Shown: positions 24,557 through 33,423, counted from the first letter of the stretch. The stretch: DNA of 64,000 bases from Pseudomonadota bacterium (GCA_024228935.1 JAAESX010000204.1:18902-82901), one strand, 5' to 3'. The notes: a model not told the origin generated them from the letters alone. Program-made: numbers and translations.

Positions 24557-25876
24557 ATGTCTCTCTTCGGCACCCTGAACACCGGCGCGTCCGGTCTCGG
24601 CACCAGCTCGACCTCGATGAGCGTGATCGGCGACAACATCGCCAACATCAACACGACGGGCTTCAAGGGCAGCCGGGCCAGCTTCGAGGACATGCTCCCG
24701 AACATGATCGGCGGCAACCAGCTGGGCACGGGCTCCAGCGTCGCCGGCACGCAGACGCTGTTCGGCCAGGGCTCGCTGAGCTCCTCGAGCTCGGCGCTCG
24801 ACATGGCCATCTCCGGGAAGGGCTTCTTCCAGGTGAGCGACGGCCAGCAGGACTTCTACACCCGCGACGGCTCCATGTACATGGACGCCGAGGGCTTCCT
24901 GGTGAACAGCTCCGGCTACCACCTCCAGGGCTACAACGCCTTCGACGGGTCGGTGACCTCGCGGATCTCGGACCTGCAGATCGACACGGCCCCGACCGGC
25001 GCCAAGGCGACCGAGAGCATCGACATCTCGGCGTACCTGCCGATGCAGGACGAGCCGACCGACGGCTGGGACACCTACCTGTCCGACACCGACACGACGG
25101 GCGGGACGGACGTCACCTGGGACGACCTGGACGAGAACGCGGACAACTCGACCTCAATCACCATCTACGACGAGCTGGGCAAGCCCCACGACGTGGTCGT
25201 CTACTTCGAGCAGGTCAGCGAGACCGAGTACGACTACACCGTCGTCGCCGCGACGAGCGAGCTCGACCCCACGGCGGATGCGGACGGTGAGGGCTACGTC
25301 ACGGGCCTGATCAGCGGCACGCTCACCTTCGACTCCGACGGCCAGCTCGAGTCCGCCACTCAGTCGGACATCGCGACCAGCTCCTGGCCGGGGACCTCGG
25401 CCATCGGCTTCGAGGTCGACTTCGGCGTCGACTCGGCCGGCGAGTCCACCGACGGCGGCTCGATGACGATGCAGGGCGAGGACTTCAGCGTCACCGGCAT
25501 CAGCCAGGACGGCTACGCGGTGGGCGAGCTCTCCTCGGTCCAGCTCGACGACGAAGGCAACATCGTCGCCAACTACAGCAACGGCGAGGAGGAGATCCTC
25601 GGCCAGGTGGCCCTGGCGACCTTCGCGGCCGAGGGCTTCCTGACCCGTGCGGGCGGCAACATGTTCGCCGCCAACGCCGCCAGCGGCGACCCCGCGATGG
25701 GTGCGGCGGGCGTCGGCGGGCGAGGCTCGGTCACCGGCTACGCCCTCGAGGGCAGCAACGTCGAGCTCGAAGACCAGTTCGTCGCGATGATTCAGAGCCA
25801 GCGCGGCTACCAGGCGAACGCCCGGGTCATCAGCACCGCGAACGACACGCTCCAGGAGCTCGTGAACCTGGTGTAG
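24557..25876 (+). CDS. flgE: Flagellar hook protein FlgE
   Basis: A 439-residue hook subunit. The start at ATG 24557, with AGGAG upstream, gives the family N-terminus MSLFGTLNTGASGLG. The rod/hook signature follows (IGDNIANINTTGFKGSRASF), then FlgE middle domains (YDELGKPHDVVVYFEQVS, GTLTFDSDGQLESATQS). The C-terminal heptad region is GSNVELEDQFVAMIQSQRGYQANARV. FlgE polymerises into the hook outside the cell after export by the FlhB/FliPQR apparatus. It is preceded by two inverted repeats and followed by terminator-like hairpins, so it may be its own unit. Confidence 0.93.
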   Translation: MSLFGTLNTGASGLGTSSTSMSVIGDNIANINTTGFKGSRASFEDMLPNMIGGNQLGTGSSVAGTQTLFGQGSLSSSSSALDMAISGKGFFQVSDGQQDFYTRDGSMYMDAEGFLVNSSGYHLQGYNAFDGSVTSRISDLQIDTAPTGAKATESIDISAYLPMQDEPTDGWDTYLSDTDTTGGTDVTWDDLDENADNSTSITIYDELGKPHDVVVYFEQVSETEYDYTVVAATSELDPTADADGEGYVTGLISGTLTFDSDGQLESATQSDIATSSWPGTSAIGFEVDFGVDSAGESTDGGSMTMQGEDFSVTGISQDGYAVGELSSVQLDDEGNIVANYSNGEEEILGQVALATFAAEGFLTRAGGNMFAANAASGDPAMGAAGVGGRGSVTGYALEGSNVELEDQFVAMIQSQRGYQANARVISTANDTLQELVNLV

Positions 25877-25900
25877 ACCAGCGCCACCGCTCGCCATCGA

Positions 25901-25940
25901 GACCGTACCGGCCTGGCCGGATGCGGTCTTCGTCGTTTTG
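25901..25940 (+). terminator. Terminator-like hairpin after flgE
   Basis: An outer stem GACCG/CGGTC (25901-25905, 25924-25928) encloses an inner stem CCGGC/GCCGG around CTG. A T-rich run (TTCGTCGTTTTG, to 25940) follows. It starts 24 bases after the flgE stop. Confidence 0.5.
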
Positions 25941-25941
25941 G

Positions 25942-25958
25942 GGCCGGGGATCCCGGCC
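25942..25958 (+). promoter_or_regulatory. Second strong hairpin between flgE and motA
   Basis: GGCCGGG, loop GAT, CCCGGCC: seven perfect G-C pairs, directly after the T-rich run of the preceding hairpin and 32 bases before the motA start. It could reinforce termination or form a leader structure in the motA transcript. Confidence 0.4.
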
Positions 25959-25990
25959 AATCGGCCTCAACCGGGTGGCCTGACGGTCCG

Positions 25991-26788
25991 ATGAGCGAGT
26001 TGAACTCTCTGGGAGCACCCGTGGATCTTGCGACCGTAGGCGGACTCACTGTCACGATCGGGCTGATCATGGCGGGAATCCTCATGGGCGGCCCGCTGGG
26101 GATCTTCATCGACATCCCGTCGATGCTGATCGTCATCGGCGGCACCATCGGCGTGACGTTCGTCGGCTTCCCCGCGGGCGCGGTCATCGGCGCGATGAAG
26201 GCTGGCAAGCAAGCGGTGTTCAGCAAGCCCGAGCCCGTCCAGGAGACGATCAAGCTCCTGAGCGAGCTCTCGAACCGCGCCCGACGCGAAGGCCTGTTGA
26301 GCCTCGAGAGCGCCGCCCAGGAGACCGAGGACGACTTCCTCAAGCGAGGTCTCTTGATGGTCGTCGACGGCCACGAGCCCGCCGCGATCGAGGAGGTCCT
26401 GTACGACGAGCTCGACAAGATCGAGGAGCGCCACAAGGTCAGCGCCGCTGTCTGGGACGCCATCGGCGCCTACGGCCCGGCGATGGGCATGATCGGAACG
26501 CTGATCGGTCTGGTCCAGATGCTCCAGAACCTGAGCGACCCCGCCGCCATCGGCCCCGCCATGGCGGTCGCGCTGCTGACGACGTTCTACGGCTCGCTTC
26601 TGGCGAACATCATCGGCATCCCCGTCTGCAACAAGCTGAAGGTCCGCTCCGGCATCGAGGTCGCCGCCAAGACCATCATCGCCCAGGGGCTCCTGAGCAT
26701 CCTGAACGGCGAGAACCCCCGGTTCATGGTGGACCGCCTCAACGCCTCGCTCGCCCCGGCTGAGCGCGTGCTCGACGAGGCCGCCTGA
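25991..26788 (+). CDS. motA: Flagellar stator protein MotA
   Basis: A 265-residue four-helix membrane protein. Helices 1-2 include GLIMAGILMGGPLGIFIDIPSM. The cytoplasmic loop carries ERHKVSAAVWDAIGAYGPA, and the last helices contain the conserved Pro/Gly segment PAMGMIGTLIGLVQM and LLTTFYGSLLANI. MotA forms the ion-conducting stator with MotB and pushes on FliG. The motB start overlaps its stop by one base. Confidence 0.92.
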   Translation: MSELNSLGAPVDLATVGGLTVTIGLIMAGILMGGPLGIFIDIPSMLIVIGGTIGVTFVGFPAGAVIGAMKAGKQAVFSKPEPVQETIKLLSELSNRARREGLLSLESAAQETEDDFLKRGLLMVVDGHEPAAIEEVLYDELDKIEERHKVSAAVWDAIGAYGPAMGMIGTLIGLVQMLQNLSDPAAIGPAMAVALLTTFYGSLLANIIGIPVCNKLKVRSGIEVAAKTIIAQGLLSILNGENPRFMVDRLNASLAPAERVLDEAA

Positions 26789-27519
26789 TGGCCAAGAGGA
26801 AGAAGAAGGCCGACGAAGGCGGTGGTGGACTCCCAGGGTGGATGGCCACGTTCTCGGACATGGTCACGCTGCTGCTCACCTTCTTCGTCCTGCTGCTCTC
26901 GATGGCGAACTTCGAGGACGTCACCAAGGTCGAGGCCGTCCTCAGCTCGATCAAGTCCGCGCTCGGGGCCAACGGCTTCGACGCCGCGATGCTCGCGAGC
27001 CACGTCGAGGAGCTGCACACGACCGAGCAGGTCCGGCGGGAAGACGCGCTCAACCCCACCGAGGCCCGACTGCGCCAGGCGTTCGAGGAGCACATCAGCG
27101 ACGACCTGATCCGCATGGTCAGCAACGAGCAGGAGATCCGGGTCCGCCTGGACGACCGCGTGCTCTTCGCGCCCGGCTCGACCGACCTGCACCCCGCCGC
27201 GTACGCCCTGGTGAGCGACGTGGCCACCATCGCCGCCGAGAACGACGTGGAGATCCGCGTCGAGGGGCACACCGATGCCAGCGGCGACGAGCTGGACAAC
27301 TGGCGTGTCTCGAGCGAGCGCGCCATGGCCGTGGTCACGGCGCTGCGCGAGCGCGGCCCGGTGCCTGGTGATCGGCTTGAGGCCGACGCATTCGGCGAGT
27401 TCCGCCCGGCCAGCGCGTTCGGAGAGGACGCCCGCTGGAACAGAAGGGTCGAGCTCGTCCTAAAGTCTGACGACACCGCGACCGTAGGGGCGATCGAAGG
27501 ACTCTCGAACCCCGAGTGA
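26788..27519 (+). CDS. motB: Flagellar stator protein MotB
   Basis: A 243-residue protein. One N-terminal helix holds the ion-carrying Asp24 (FSDMVTLLLTFFVLL). A plug/linker region follows, then a C-terminal OmpA-type peptidoglycan-binding domain (FAPGSTDLHP, VEGHTDASGDE, NWRVSSERAMAVV, NRRVELVL). MotB anchors the stator to the cell wall. It lies 36 bases upstream of fliL. Confidence 0.92.
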   Translation: MAKRKKKADEGGGGLPGWMATFSDMVTLLLTFFVLLLSMANFEDVTKVEAVLSSIKSALGANGFDAAMLASHVEELHTTEQVRREDALNPTEARLRQAFEEHISDDLIRMVSNEQEIRVRLDDRVLFAPGSTDLHPAAYALVSDVATIAAENDVEIRVEGHTDASGDELDNWRVSSERAMAVVTALRERGPVPGDRLEADAFGEFRPASAFGEDARWNRRVELVLKSDDTATVGAIEGLSNPE

Positions 27520-27555
27520 CAGTCCACCCCACTGACATCAGCTGACGGAGCCATC

Positions 27556-28053
27556 ATGGCGGAAGAGATCGAAGAGTTCGACGAGGCCCCCAAGCCCTCG
27601 AAGCTCCCCCTGATCCTGGCAGGTGCAGCCTTCTTCATCATCGGTGGAGGAGCCGGCTTCGGCGCCTCGATGGTCTTCGGCTCGGACGACGCCTCCGCGG
27701 CCGAGGAGGCCGGTAAGAACGCCGAGGGCGAAGACATGGCCCCCGAGCCCACGCGCGTGGTCCACAGCCTGGGTGGCTTCACCGTCAACCTCCGCGGGAG
27801 CGGCGGCGGCCGGGTCCTGCGCATGGAGGTCCAGCTCGAGACCACCGACGTCGCGCTGCCGACCGTCGAGGAGAACGCCGCCCAGCTGCGGGACTCGGTC
27901 ATCACGCTCGCCAGCGACTACAGCTACGCGGACGTCGAAGGCCTGGACGGGAAGACCCGACTGCGCGACGAGCTCCTGGGCCGGGTGAACACCCACCTGC
28001 CCGAAGAGAGCCGCGTCGAGCGCGTGTACTTCACCGAGTTCGTGGTCCAGTAG
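27556..28053 (+). CDS. fliL: Flagellar basal-body-associated protein FliL
   Basis: A 165-residue protein with a short cytoplasmic tail, one membrane helix (LPLILAGAAFFIIGGGAGFG), an acidic linker and a periplasmic stomatin-like domain. The C-terminal domain matches FliL (FTVNLRGSGG, RVLRMEVQLE, then RVERVYFTEFVVQ at the end). FliL associates with stators and supports torque. The stop overlaps the GTG of fliM (TAGTG). Confidence 0.87.
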   Translation: MAEEIEEFDEAPKPSKLPLILAGAAFFIIGGGAGFGASMVFGSDDASAAEEAGKNAEGEDMAPEPTRVVHSLGGFTVNLRGSGGGRVLRMEVQLETTDVALPTVEENAAQLRDSVITLASDYSYADVEGLDGKTRLRDELLGRVNTHLPEESRVERVYFTEFVVQ

Positions 28054-28934
28054 TGGAGCAGCAGAACCCCCTCGTCCGACCTGATCGCGAGGCGAGCAGC
28101 ACGCTCCCCGCACTCGAAGACCTGTTCCGGGCCAGCGCCCGCGAGGTCCGAACCCGCCTGGTCAATCGCGCGGGAGCCGACGTCCCCGTCCGGCTCGGCG
28201 TCGCCCAGGTCACCACCGTCGGCCGGATCCTCCGGGACACCGACGCACGGGATGGCGGCGTCTTCGGGCTGTTCCGCTTCAACCCGCTCGGCCTCCCCGG
28301 CCTGCTCGTCGTCCAGGGCCGACTGCTCTCGCGCCTCGTGGGCGTGCTCCTCGGCGAGGACCCCGAGCTCGAGCCCCCGCCCTACCGCGTGCGTCCCACG
28401 ACGCAGGTCGAGATGCGCTTCTGCCATCGGATCTGCGAGGACGTCCTCGCGTCGCTGTCGGCGGCCTGGCCCAAGGACCCCGCCCCCGAGCTCGACATCG
28501 AGTCGCTCGGCACGAACCCCCGGCTGGCTCGAGGGCTCTCCCAGACCACCAGCGTGGTGGCCGCGTCGCTCGACTTCGGTCGCCCGGACGCGCCCTACGG
28601 ACTGATGATCGTCGCGATCCCGGCCCAGGCCGCCCGCGACCTGCGTGTCCCGCGCATCGAGCCGATCACCCAGGACATGCGCACGTCACGCTACGACAAG
28701 GCCCGTGTCCTGCCGGTCGAGCTCGAGGCGGTGGCCGAGCTGGCGCGCACGCGTCTGTCCCTGTCATGCCTCCAGGATCTGAAGGTCGGCACCCAGATCG
28801 ATCTCGGCCCGCGCCAGACCGTGAACGTGCACGTGAACGGGCGCTCGCTGTTCCAGGGTGAGCCCGGCCGAGCCGGCGGAAGCCACTCGGTGAGGATCAC
28901 GCGCAAGATGAATGAAGATTCCGCTCAAACCTGA
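28053..28934 (+). CDS. fliM: Flagellar motor switch protein FliM (N-terminal CheY motif not visible)
   Basis: A 293-residue C-ring protein. The middle CheC-like domain is recognisable (VEMRFCHRICEDVLASLSAAW, LGTNPRLARGLSQTTSVVAA) and the C-terminal SPOA domain carries LQDLKVGTQIDLG. FliM with FliG and FliN sets rotation direction. The usual N-terminal CheY-binding motif (LSQ-E-IDALL type) is absent: the protein begins MEQQNPLVRPDREASSTLPAL. It is about 40 residues shorter than typical FliM. Either chemotactic switching differs here or the motif has diverged. GTG start, overlapping fliL. Confidence 0.85.
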   Translation: MEQQNPLVRPDREASSTLPALEDLFRASAREVRTRLVNRAGADVPVRLGVAQVTTVGRILRDTDARDGGVFGLFRFNPLGLPGLLVVQGRLLSRLVGVLLGEDPELEPPPYRVRPTTQVEMRFCHRICEDVLASLSAAWPKDPAPELDIESLGTNPRLARGLSQTTSVVAASLDFGRPDAPYGLMIVAIPAQAARDLRVPRIEPITQDMRTSRYDKARVLPVELEAVAELARTRLSLSCLQDLKVGTQIDLGPRQTVNVHVNGRSLFQGEPGRAGGSHSVRITRKMNEDSAQT

Positions 28935-28974
28935 AGCGGAGCGTCCGATGGCGTGAGGGAAGGAGTCATTCCCC

Positions 28975-29253
28975 ATGCCGAACGACATCGCCTTTCTCCA
29001 CGACATCCCCGTCGACGTCGTGATCGAACTCGGGCGCACCCGCCTGACCATCCGCGAGCTCGCCGAGCTCGGTGTCGACGAGGTGCTCGAGCTCGAGCGT
29101 CCCGCCGACCAGCCGCTCGACATCGTGGTCGGTGACCGCCTGTACGCCCGCGGCGAGGTCGTCATGGTCGGTGACCGCATGGCCCTCCGTGTCACCGAGG
29201 TCGTCGGCCAGGCCCGCGAGACCGCCCAGCCCGCGCTGGCGGAGACGGCCTGA
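28975..29253 (+). CDS. fliN: Flagellar motor switch protein FliN
   Basis: A 92-residue protein made almost wholly of one SPOA domain: FLHDIPVDVVIELGRTRL, then LELERPADQPLDIVVGDRL and ARGEVVMVGDRMALRVTEV. FliN dimerises at the base of the C-ring and binds FliH. AAGGAG precedes the ATG by about ten bases. The stop overlaps the fliO start. Confidence 0.92.
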   Translation: MPNDIAFLHDIPVDVVIELGRTRLTIRELAELGVDEVLELERPADQPLDIVVGDRLYARGEVVMVGDRMALRVTEVVGQARETAQPALAETA

Positions 29254-30011
29254 TGTGGTCCCTGCTGCTCCCGCTGTCGTTCGCCCAGGACGTGAGCTCC
29301 GACGAGTTCGGTGAGTCCGTGGTCGAGGAGGTCGTGCCGGTGAACCCGGAGACCATCGCGGCCGCCGCGGACGAGCAGGCTCGGATCGACGCCTTCTACG
29401 ACGAAGGCCCCGCCGCCAGCGAGAGCGCATCGAGCGGACTCGGCGACACCTGGATGTTCGTCCTCGGCGCCGCCGGCCTCGGACTCCTGTTCGTCGCTCG
29501 CAAGAAGGTCTTCGGCCACGTCGCCGCAGCCGCCAAGAAGAACGGCGAGCTGGTCGTCGTCGCTCGTCAGGGGCTCGGCCACCAGGGTGGACTCATCCTG
29601 CTCGAGGCGAGCACCGGAGACGGAGGCACCCGCCGCCTGCTCGTCGGAGTCTCCGCCGGAACGACCCCCGCGCTGGTCGCGGACCTGGGTGGTGACTTCG
29701 CGGGCTTCATCGAAGAGGACATCCCGGCCCCGGTCGTCGTGACCGAGGAGCCCGTCGTCTCCGCACCGTTCGAGCGCATCGAGGCCCCCGCGGTGGAGCG
29801 CACCCCCGTCGTGCGACCCGTCGTCCGGACCGAAGCCCCTGCGCCCCTCGTCGACGACAACCCGCGCCCCAAGCGCGCCCTGGTCGGCCGCTTCACGGAC
29901 GCCGACCTGGCCCCGCTTCCCGACGAGGGCTGGGGCACGCCCTCGGGTCTCGATGAGCACCTGAGCCTGGTCGACGAGGTCCTCGCGGGCCGCGCCGGGA
30001 CGCGCCACTGA
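29253..30011 (+). CDS. fliO: Flagellar biosynthesis protein FliO
   Basis: A 252-residue protein with an N-terminal signal-like helix, an acidic periplasmic segment, one membrane helix (TWMFVLGAAGLGLLFVA) and a cytoplasmic FliO domain (GELVVVARQGLGHQGGLILLEA, TRRLLVGVSAG). The remaining 110 residues are Pro/Val/Glu-rich and probably disordered, longer than in most FliO proteins. FliO helps FliP assemble in the export gate. It overlaps both neighbours by one base. Confidence 0.8.
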   Translation: MWSLLLPLSFAQDVSSDEFGESVVEEVVPVNPETIAAAADEQARIDAFYDEGPAASESASSGLGDTWMFVLGAAGLGLLFVARKKVFGHVAAAAKKNGELVVVARQGLGHQGGLILLEASTGDGGTRRLLVGVSAGTTPALVADLGGDFAGFIEEDIPAPVVVTEEPVVSAPFERIEAPAVERTPVVRPVVRTEAPAPLVDDNPRPKRALVGRFTDADLAPLPDEGWGTPSGLDEHLSLVDEVLAGRAGTRH

Positions 30012-30748
30012 TGCTGTTCGCGCTGCTCGCCACAGGCCTGGCCTTCGCCCAGGACGCGCCGATCGACGGCACCGTCACCCAGTCGGTGGAGATCGCCGGC
30101 ACGATGCTCGCCGGCCAGGACGACACGTCCAGCGCCGTCCGGATCATCGTCCTGCTCACCGCCATGAGCTTCCTGCCAGCGGTGCTGCTGGTGATGACGC
30201 CGTTCACCCGCTTCATCATCGTGTTCAGCCTGCTTCGCCAGGCGCTCGGTCTCCAGCAGAGCCCGCCAAACCAGGTGCTCATCGGCCTGGCGCTCTTCAT
30301 GAGCCTCATCGTGATGGGGCCGCAGGCACGCCAAGTCCAGGAGACCGCGCTCGACCCCTACATGGCGGGCGAGATGGAGACCGGCGAGGCCATCGATCTC
30401 GCGATGATCCCGATGCGCGAGTTCATGCTCGACAACACGCACAAGGACTCGATGGCGACGATGCTGCAGATCTCGCGGCTCGATCGCCCCACCACCCTGG
30501 ACGACATCCCCTCGCCCGTGGTCATCAGCGCCTTCGTGCTGTCCGAGCTCGAGACCGCCTTCGTCATCGCGGTGAAGGTCTACATCCCCTTCCTGGTCAT
30601 CGATCTGGTCGTGGCGTCCGTCCTGCTCGGCATGGGCATGATGGTCCTGCCTCCGGTGGTCATCAGCCTGCCGTTCAAGCTCCTGGTCTTCGTCCTGATG
30701 GACGGCTGGGGCCTGCTCGTCACGAACATGGTCGCGAGCTTCCAGTGA
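30011..30748 (+). CDS. fliP: Flagellar export gate protein FliP
   Basis: A 245-residue export-gate subunit with a cleavable-type N-terminus. Family-typical segments follow: LLTAMSFLPAVLLVMTPFTR, IIVFSLLRQALGLQQSPPNQ, SAFVLSELETAF and VDLVVASVLLGMGMMVLPP. FliP, FliQ and FliR form the export pore. The stop overlaps the fliQ GTG (GTGA). Confidence 0.95.
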   Translation: MLFALLATGLAFAQDAPIDGTVTQSVEIAGTMLAGQDDTSSAVRIIVLLTAMSFLPAVLLVMTPFTRFIIVFSLLRQALGLQQSPPNQVLIGLALFMSLIVMGPQARQVQETALDPYMAGEMETGEAIDLAMIPMREFMLDNTHKDSMATMLQISRLDRPTTLDDIPSPVVISAFVLSELETAFVIAVKVYIPFLVIDLVVASVLLGMGMMVLPPVVISLPFKLLVFVLMDGWGLLVTNMVASFQ

Positions 30749-31008
30749 CGTTCGACGAGGTCATCTTCCACGGTCAGAACGCCGTGTTCACGATCCTCCG
30801 CCTGGCAGGTCCCCTGCTGCTGACAGCGCTGGTCATCGGGACGATCGTCTCGGTCCTGCAGTCGGTCACGCAGATCCAGGAGATCACCCTGGTGTTCGTG
30901 CCGAAGATGGTCGGGGTCTTCGTGGTCCTGCTCGTCGTCGGCGCCTGGATGCTCGACGTGTCGGTCGGCTTCGGTCGGTCGATGTTCGAGTCCATCCCTC
31001 CACCATGA
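30745..31008 (+). CDS. fliQ: Flagellar export gate protein FliQ
   Basis: An 87-residue, two-helix membrane protein of usual length. GTG 30745 overlaps the fliP stop. Helix one is LLLTALVIGTIVSVLQSVTQIQ with the conserved Gln/Thr turn, and helix two is FVVLLVVGAWMLDVSVGF. It packs around FliP and FliR in the export gate. Confidence 0.92.
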   Translation: MTFDEVIFHGQNAVFTILRLAGPLLLTALVIGTIVSVLQSVTQIQEITLVFVPKMVGVFVVLLVVGAWMLDVSVGFGRSMFESIPPP

Positions 31009-31018
31009 CGGAGCGGCC

Positions 31019-31777
31019 GTGAGCCTCTGGATCGGCGGACTCCTGGTGTTCGCCCGGCTGTCCGGCCTGGCGCTCACGCTGCCGGTGCTCTCGAGCCAAG
31101 GCGTGCCCAAGTACATCAGCGTCCTGGGCGCGGGCATGATCACGCTGGTGCTGGCGCCCGCCCTTCCCGCGGCCGACATCCCGGCCACGGTGGGAATCCT
31201 GCTGCTCGGGGTCGCCGGCGAGGTGGCGCTCGGCATGCTGCTGGGCGCCGTCGTCGCCGCGCTGTTCGGCGCCATCGCGCTCGGGACCGAGCTCATGGGC
31301 CTGCAGATGGGCTTCGGGATGGCGACGCTCTTCAACCCGTTCCTGAAGATCCAGTCGGGCGCGCTCGGAACGCTCGCGTCCTGGCTGGCCTCGCTCGTCT
31401 TCCTGGGCGCGGGGCTGCACCTGCGCTGCCTCGAGCTCCTGGGCTCGAGCTTCGACATCGTCCGACCGGGCGAGATCTCCGATCTGATCGCCGCTGGCCC
31501 GGTCCTGCTCGAGGCCATCGGCGCCAGCATCAAGACCGGCGCGGCGCTGGCCGGACCCGTGCTCGCGCTGGTCTGGATGGTCAACGTCTTCGTCGCCGTC
31601 CTCACCCGGCTCGCCCCACGGATGAACGTCTACTTCTCGATGGGCTCGATCCTGACGGCCGCGGCGGGCCTCTCGCTGTTCGGCGCCGCCCTGCCCTGGC
31701 TCCTGACCACGCACCTCCAGCTGCTGGACGGCTCGTCCGAGTGGATGGCGCGCATCGTCGAGGTGGTCGGTGGCTGA
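31019..31777 (+). CDS. fliR: Flagellar export gate protein FliR
   Basis: A 252-residue, six-helix membrane protein starting at GTG 31019. Typical features are the early LVFARLSGLALTLPVLSSQGV segment, the central GTELMGLQMGFGMATLFNP loop and a Pro-rich final segment. FliR completes the FliPQR pore. It overlaps flhB by eight bases, implying translational coupling. Confidence 0.92.
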   Translation: MSLWIGGLLVFARLSGLALTLPVLSSQGVPKYISVLGAGMITLVLAPALPAADIPATVGILLLGVAGEVALGMLLGAVVAALFGAIALGTELMGLQMGFGMATLFNPFLKIQSGALGTLASWLASLVFLGAGLHLRCLELLGSSFDIVRPGEISDLIAAGPVLLEAIGASIKTGAALAGPVLALVWMVNVFVAVLTRLAPRMNVYFSMGSILTAAAGLSLFGAALPWLLTTHLQLLDGSSEWMARIVEVVGG

Positions 31778-32837
31778 CGACGGCCAGGAAAAAAGACATG
31801 ACGCAACCGACAAGAAGAAGTCGGACGCTGCGGAGAAAGGCCAGATCGTCAAGTCACAGGAGCTGTCCAGCGCGACGGTCCTGCTGGTCGGCGCCGCGTC
31901 GCTCGCGTTCGCTTCCGGACCCGCGGCCCGAGCCATCGAGCAGCTCATCCTCTGGTGCTGGGACCTGTCGGGCGAGCAGGTGCTGGACGCCAGCTCGGCC
32001 GGCCTGCTGCTGACCCGAGCAGGCGAGGCGCTCGCCACCGCCATCGCCGTCCCGCTCGGCCTCATCTCCATCGCCGTCATCGCGGTCGGCTTCGCGCAGA
32101 CCCGTTTCCAGATGGCGTGGAAGGCGCTCGAGCCCAAGCCTGAGAGGCTCGATCCCACCGAGGGCTTCAAGCAGAAGTTCATGTCCTGGACACCGCTGAT
32201 GGAGCTCGCCAAGGGCGTCACCAAGCTCGGCGCCCTGGGTGGGCTGATGTACTGGGCGCTCGCGGACGAGGTCGAGCAGCTGCCGGTCATGGCCGCGCTC
32301 TCGGCCGACCAGCAGCTCGCGATGTTCGTGGACCTGGGCTGGACGCTGGTGCTCACGGCGGTCCCGCTGGTGCTCGTCATCGCGGTCGCCGACTACGCCT
32401 ACAACTCCTGGAAGACCGGCGAGGACCTCAAGATGACCGACCAGGAGGTCAAGGAGGAGCGCAAGCAGCAGGACGGAGACCCGTACATGAAGGCCGCGCG
32501 TCGGAGCCGCCAGCGCATGATCTCCATGGGCATCGGGCTGGCAAAGGTCCGCGACGCCGACCTCATCATCACGAACCCGACGCACTACGCCATCGCCATC
32601 CGCTACCGGAAGGACGAGGCGCCGGCGCCGGTCATCCTGGCGATGGGCGTCGACCACATGGCGATGAAGATCCGAGCCGAGGCCCGGAAGCACGACGTCA
32701 TCCGCGTCGAGAACCGGGCGCTGGCGCGGGCGCTCTACGCCAGCGGCCAGATCGGCCAGATGGTCCCCGAGGAGCTCTTCGCGCCGGTCGCCAAGGTCCT
32801 GGCGGTGGTCCTTCGCAAGCGGCGGAAGAGCGCCTGA
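31770..32837 (+). CDS. flhB: Flagellar export switch protein FlhB
   Basis: A 355-residue protein with four N-terminal helices and a cytoplasmic FlhB domain. The autocleavage motif NPTH is at residues 269-272, followed by YAIAIRY, and the linker contains MTDQEVKEERKQQDGDP. Cleavage between Asn and Pro switches export from hook to filament substrates. GTG start inside the end of fliR. It is the last gene of the cluster. FlhA, FlhF and the flagellin genes are not in the window. Confidence 0.95.
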   Translation: MADDGQEKRHDATDKKKSDAAEKGQIVKSQELSSATVLLVGAASLAFASGPAARAIEQLILWCWDLSGEQVLDASSAGLLLTRAGEALATAIAVPLGLISIAVIAVGFAQTRFQMAWKALEPKPERLDPTEGFKQKFMSWTPLMELAKGVTKLGALGGLMYWALADEVEQLPVMAALSADQQLAMFVDLGWTLVLTAVPLVLVIAVADYAYNSWKTGEDLKMTDQEVKEERKQQDGDPYMKAARRSRQRMISMGIGLAKVRDADLIITNPTHYAIAIRYRKDEAPAPVILAMGVDHMAMKIRAEARKHDVIRVENRALARALYASGQIGQMVPEELFAPVAKVLAVVLRKRRKSA

Positions 32838-32847
32838 GTCGAGCGGG

Positions 32848-33423
32848 TCAGTCCCGCCAGACCTCGACCTCGTGCAGGACGACGTCCTCGATCGGACGGT
32901 CGCCGCGGCCCTTCGGGACCGATGCGATGACGTCGATCAGGGCGTCGTTCTCGATGACCTTGCCGAAGACAGCGTGCTTGCCGTCGAGCCAGGCCGTGGG
33001 GACCTGGCAGACGAAGAACTGCGAGCCGTTGGTGTCGGGGCCGGCGTTCGCCATGGACAGCGTGCCCTTGCCCGTGTGCTTGAGCTCCTTGTGGAACTCG
33101 TCCTTCCAGCGGTAGCCGGGACCGCCGCGACCGGTGCCCTCAGGGTCACCGCCCTGGAGCATGAAGTTCTCGATCACGCGATGGAAGATCGTGCCGCTGT
33201 ACAGGGGCTCGGTGGTCTTCCGACCCTGCTTCTCCCACTCGACCTTGCCGGTGGCCAGGCCGACGAAGTTGGCGACCGTGCGAGGCGCGCGCTTGTCGTA
33301 GAGCTCGGCGACCATGTCGCCCTGGCTGGTCTTGAAGCGGCAGTACAGCGGACCGTCGCCGGGGAACATCTCCTGGATGTCGGGAGCCGGGGTGTCGGGG
33401 GCGCTGCGGCGGAAGAAGGACAT
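32848..33423 (-). CDS. Cyclophilin-type peptidyl-prolyl cis-trans isomerase
   Basis: A 191-residue cytoplasmic isomerase. ATG 33423 begins MSFFRRSAPDTPAP, and there is no signal peptide. The cyclophilin core is clear: TSQGDMVAELYD, TVANFVGLATG, GTIFHRVIENFMLQGGDPEGTG with the catalytic Arg, then GTLSMANAGPDTNGSQFFV and HAVFGKVIE. It catalyses prolyl isomerisation during folding. It converges on flhB, with ten bases between stops. Confidence 0.92.
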   Translation of the reverse strand: MSFFRRSAPDTPAPDIQEMFPGDGPLYCRFKTSQGDMVAELYDKRAPRTVANFVGLATGKVEWEKQGRKTTEPLYSGTIFHRVIENFMLQGGDPEGTGRGGPGYRWKDEFHKELKHTGKGTLSMANAGPDTNGSQFFVCQVPTAWLDGKHAVFGKVIENDALIDVIASVPKGRGDRPIEDVVLHEVEVWRD

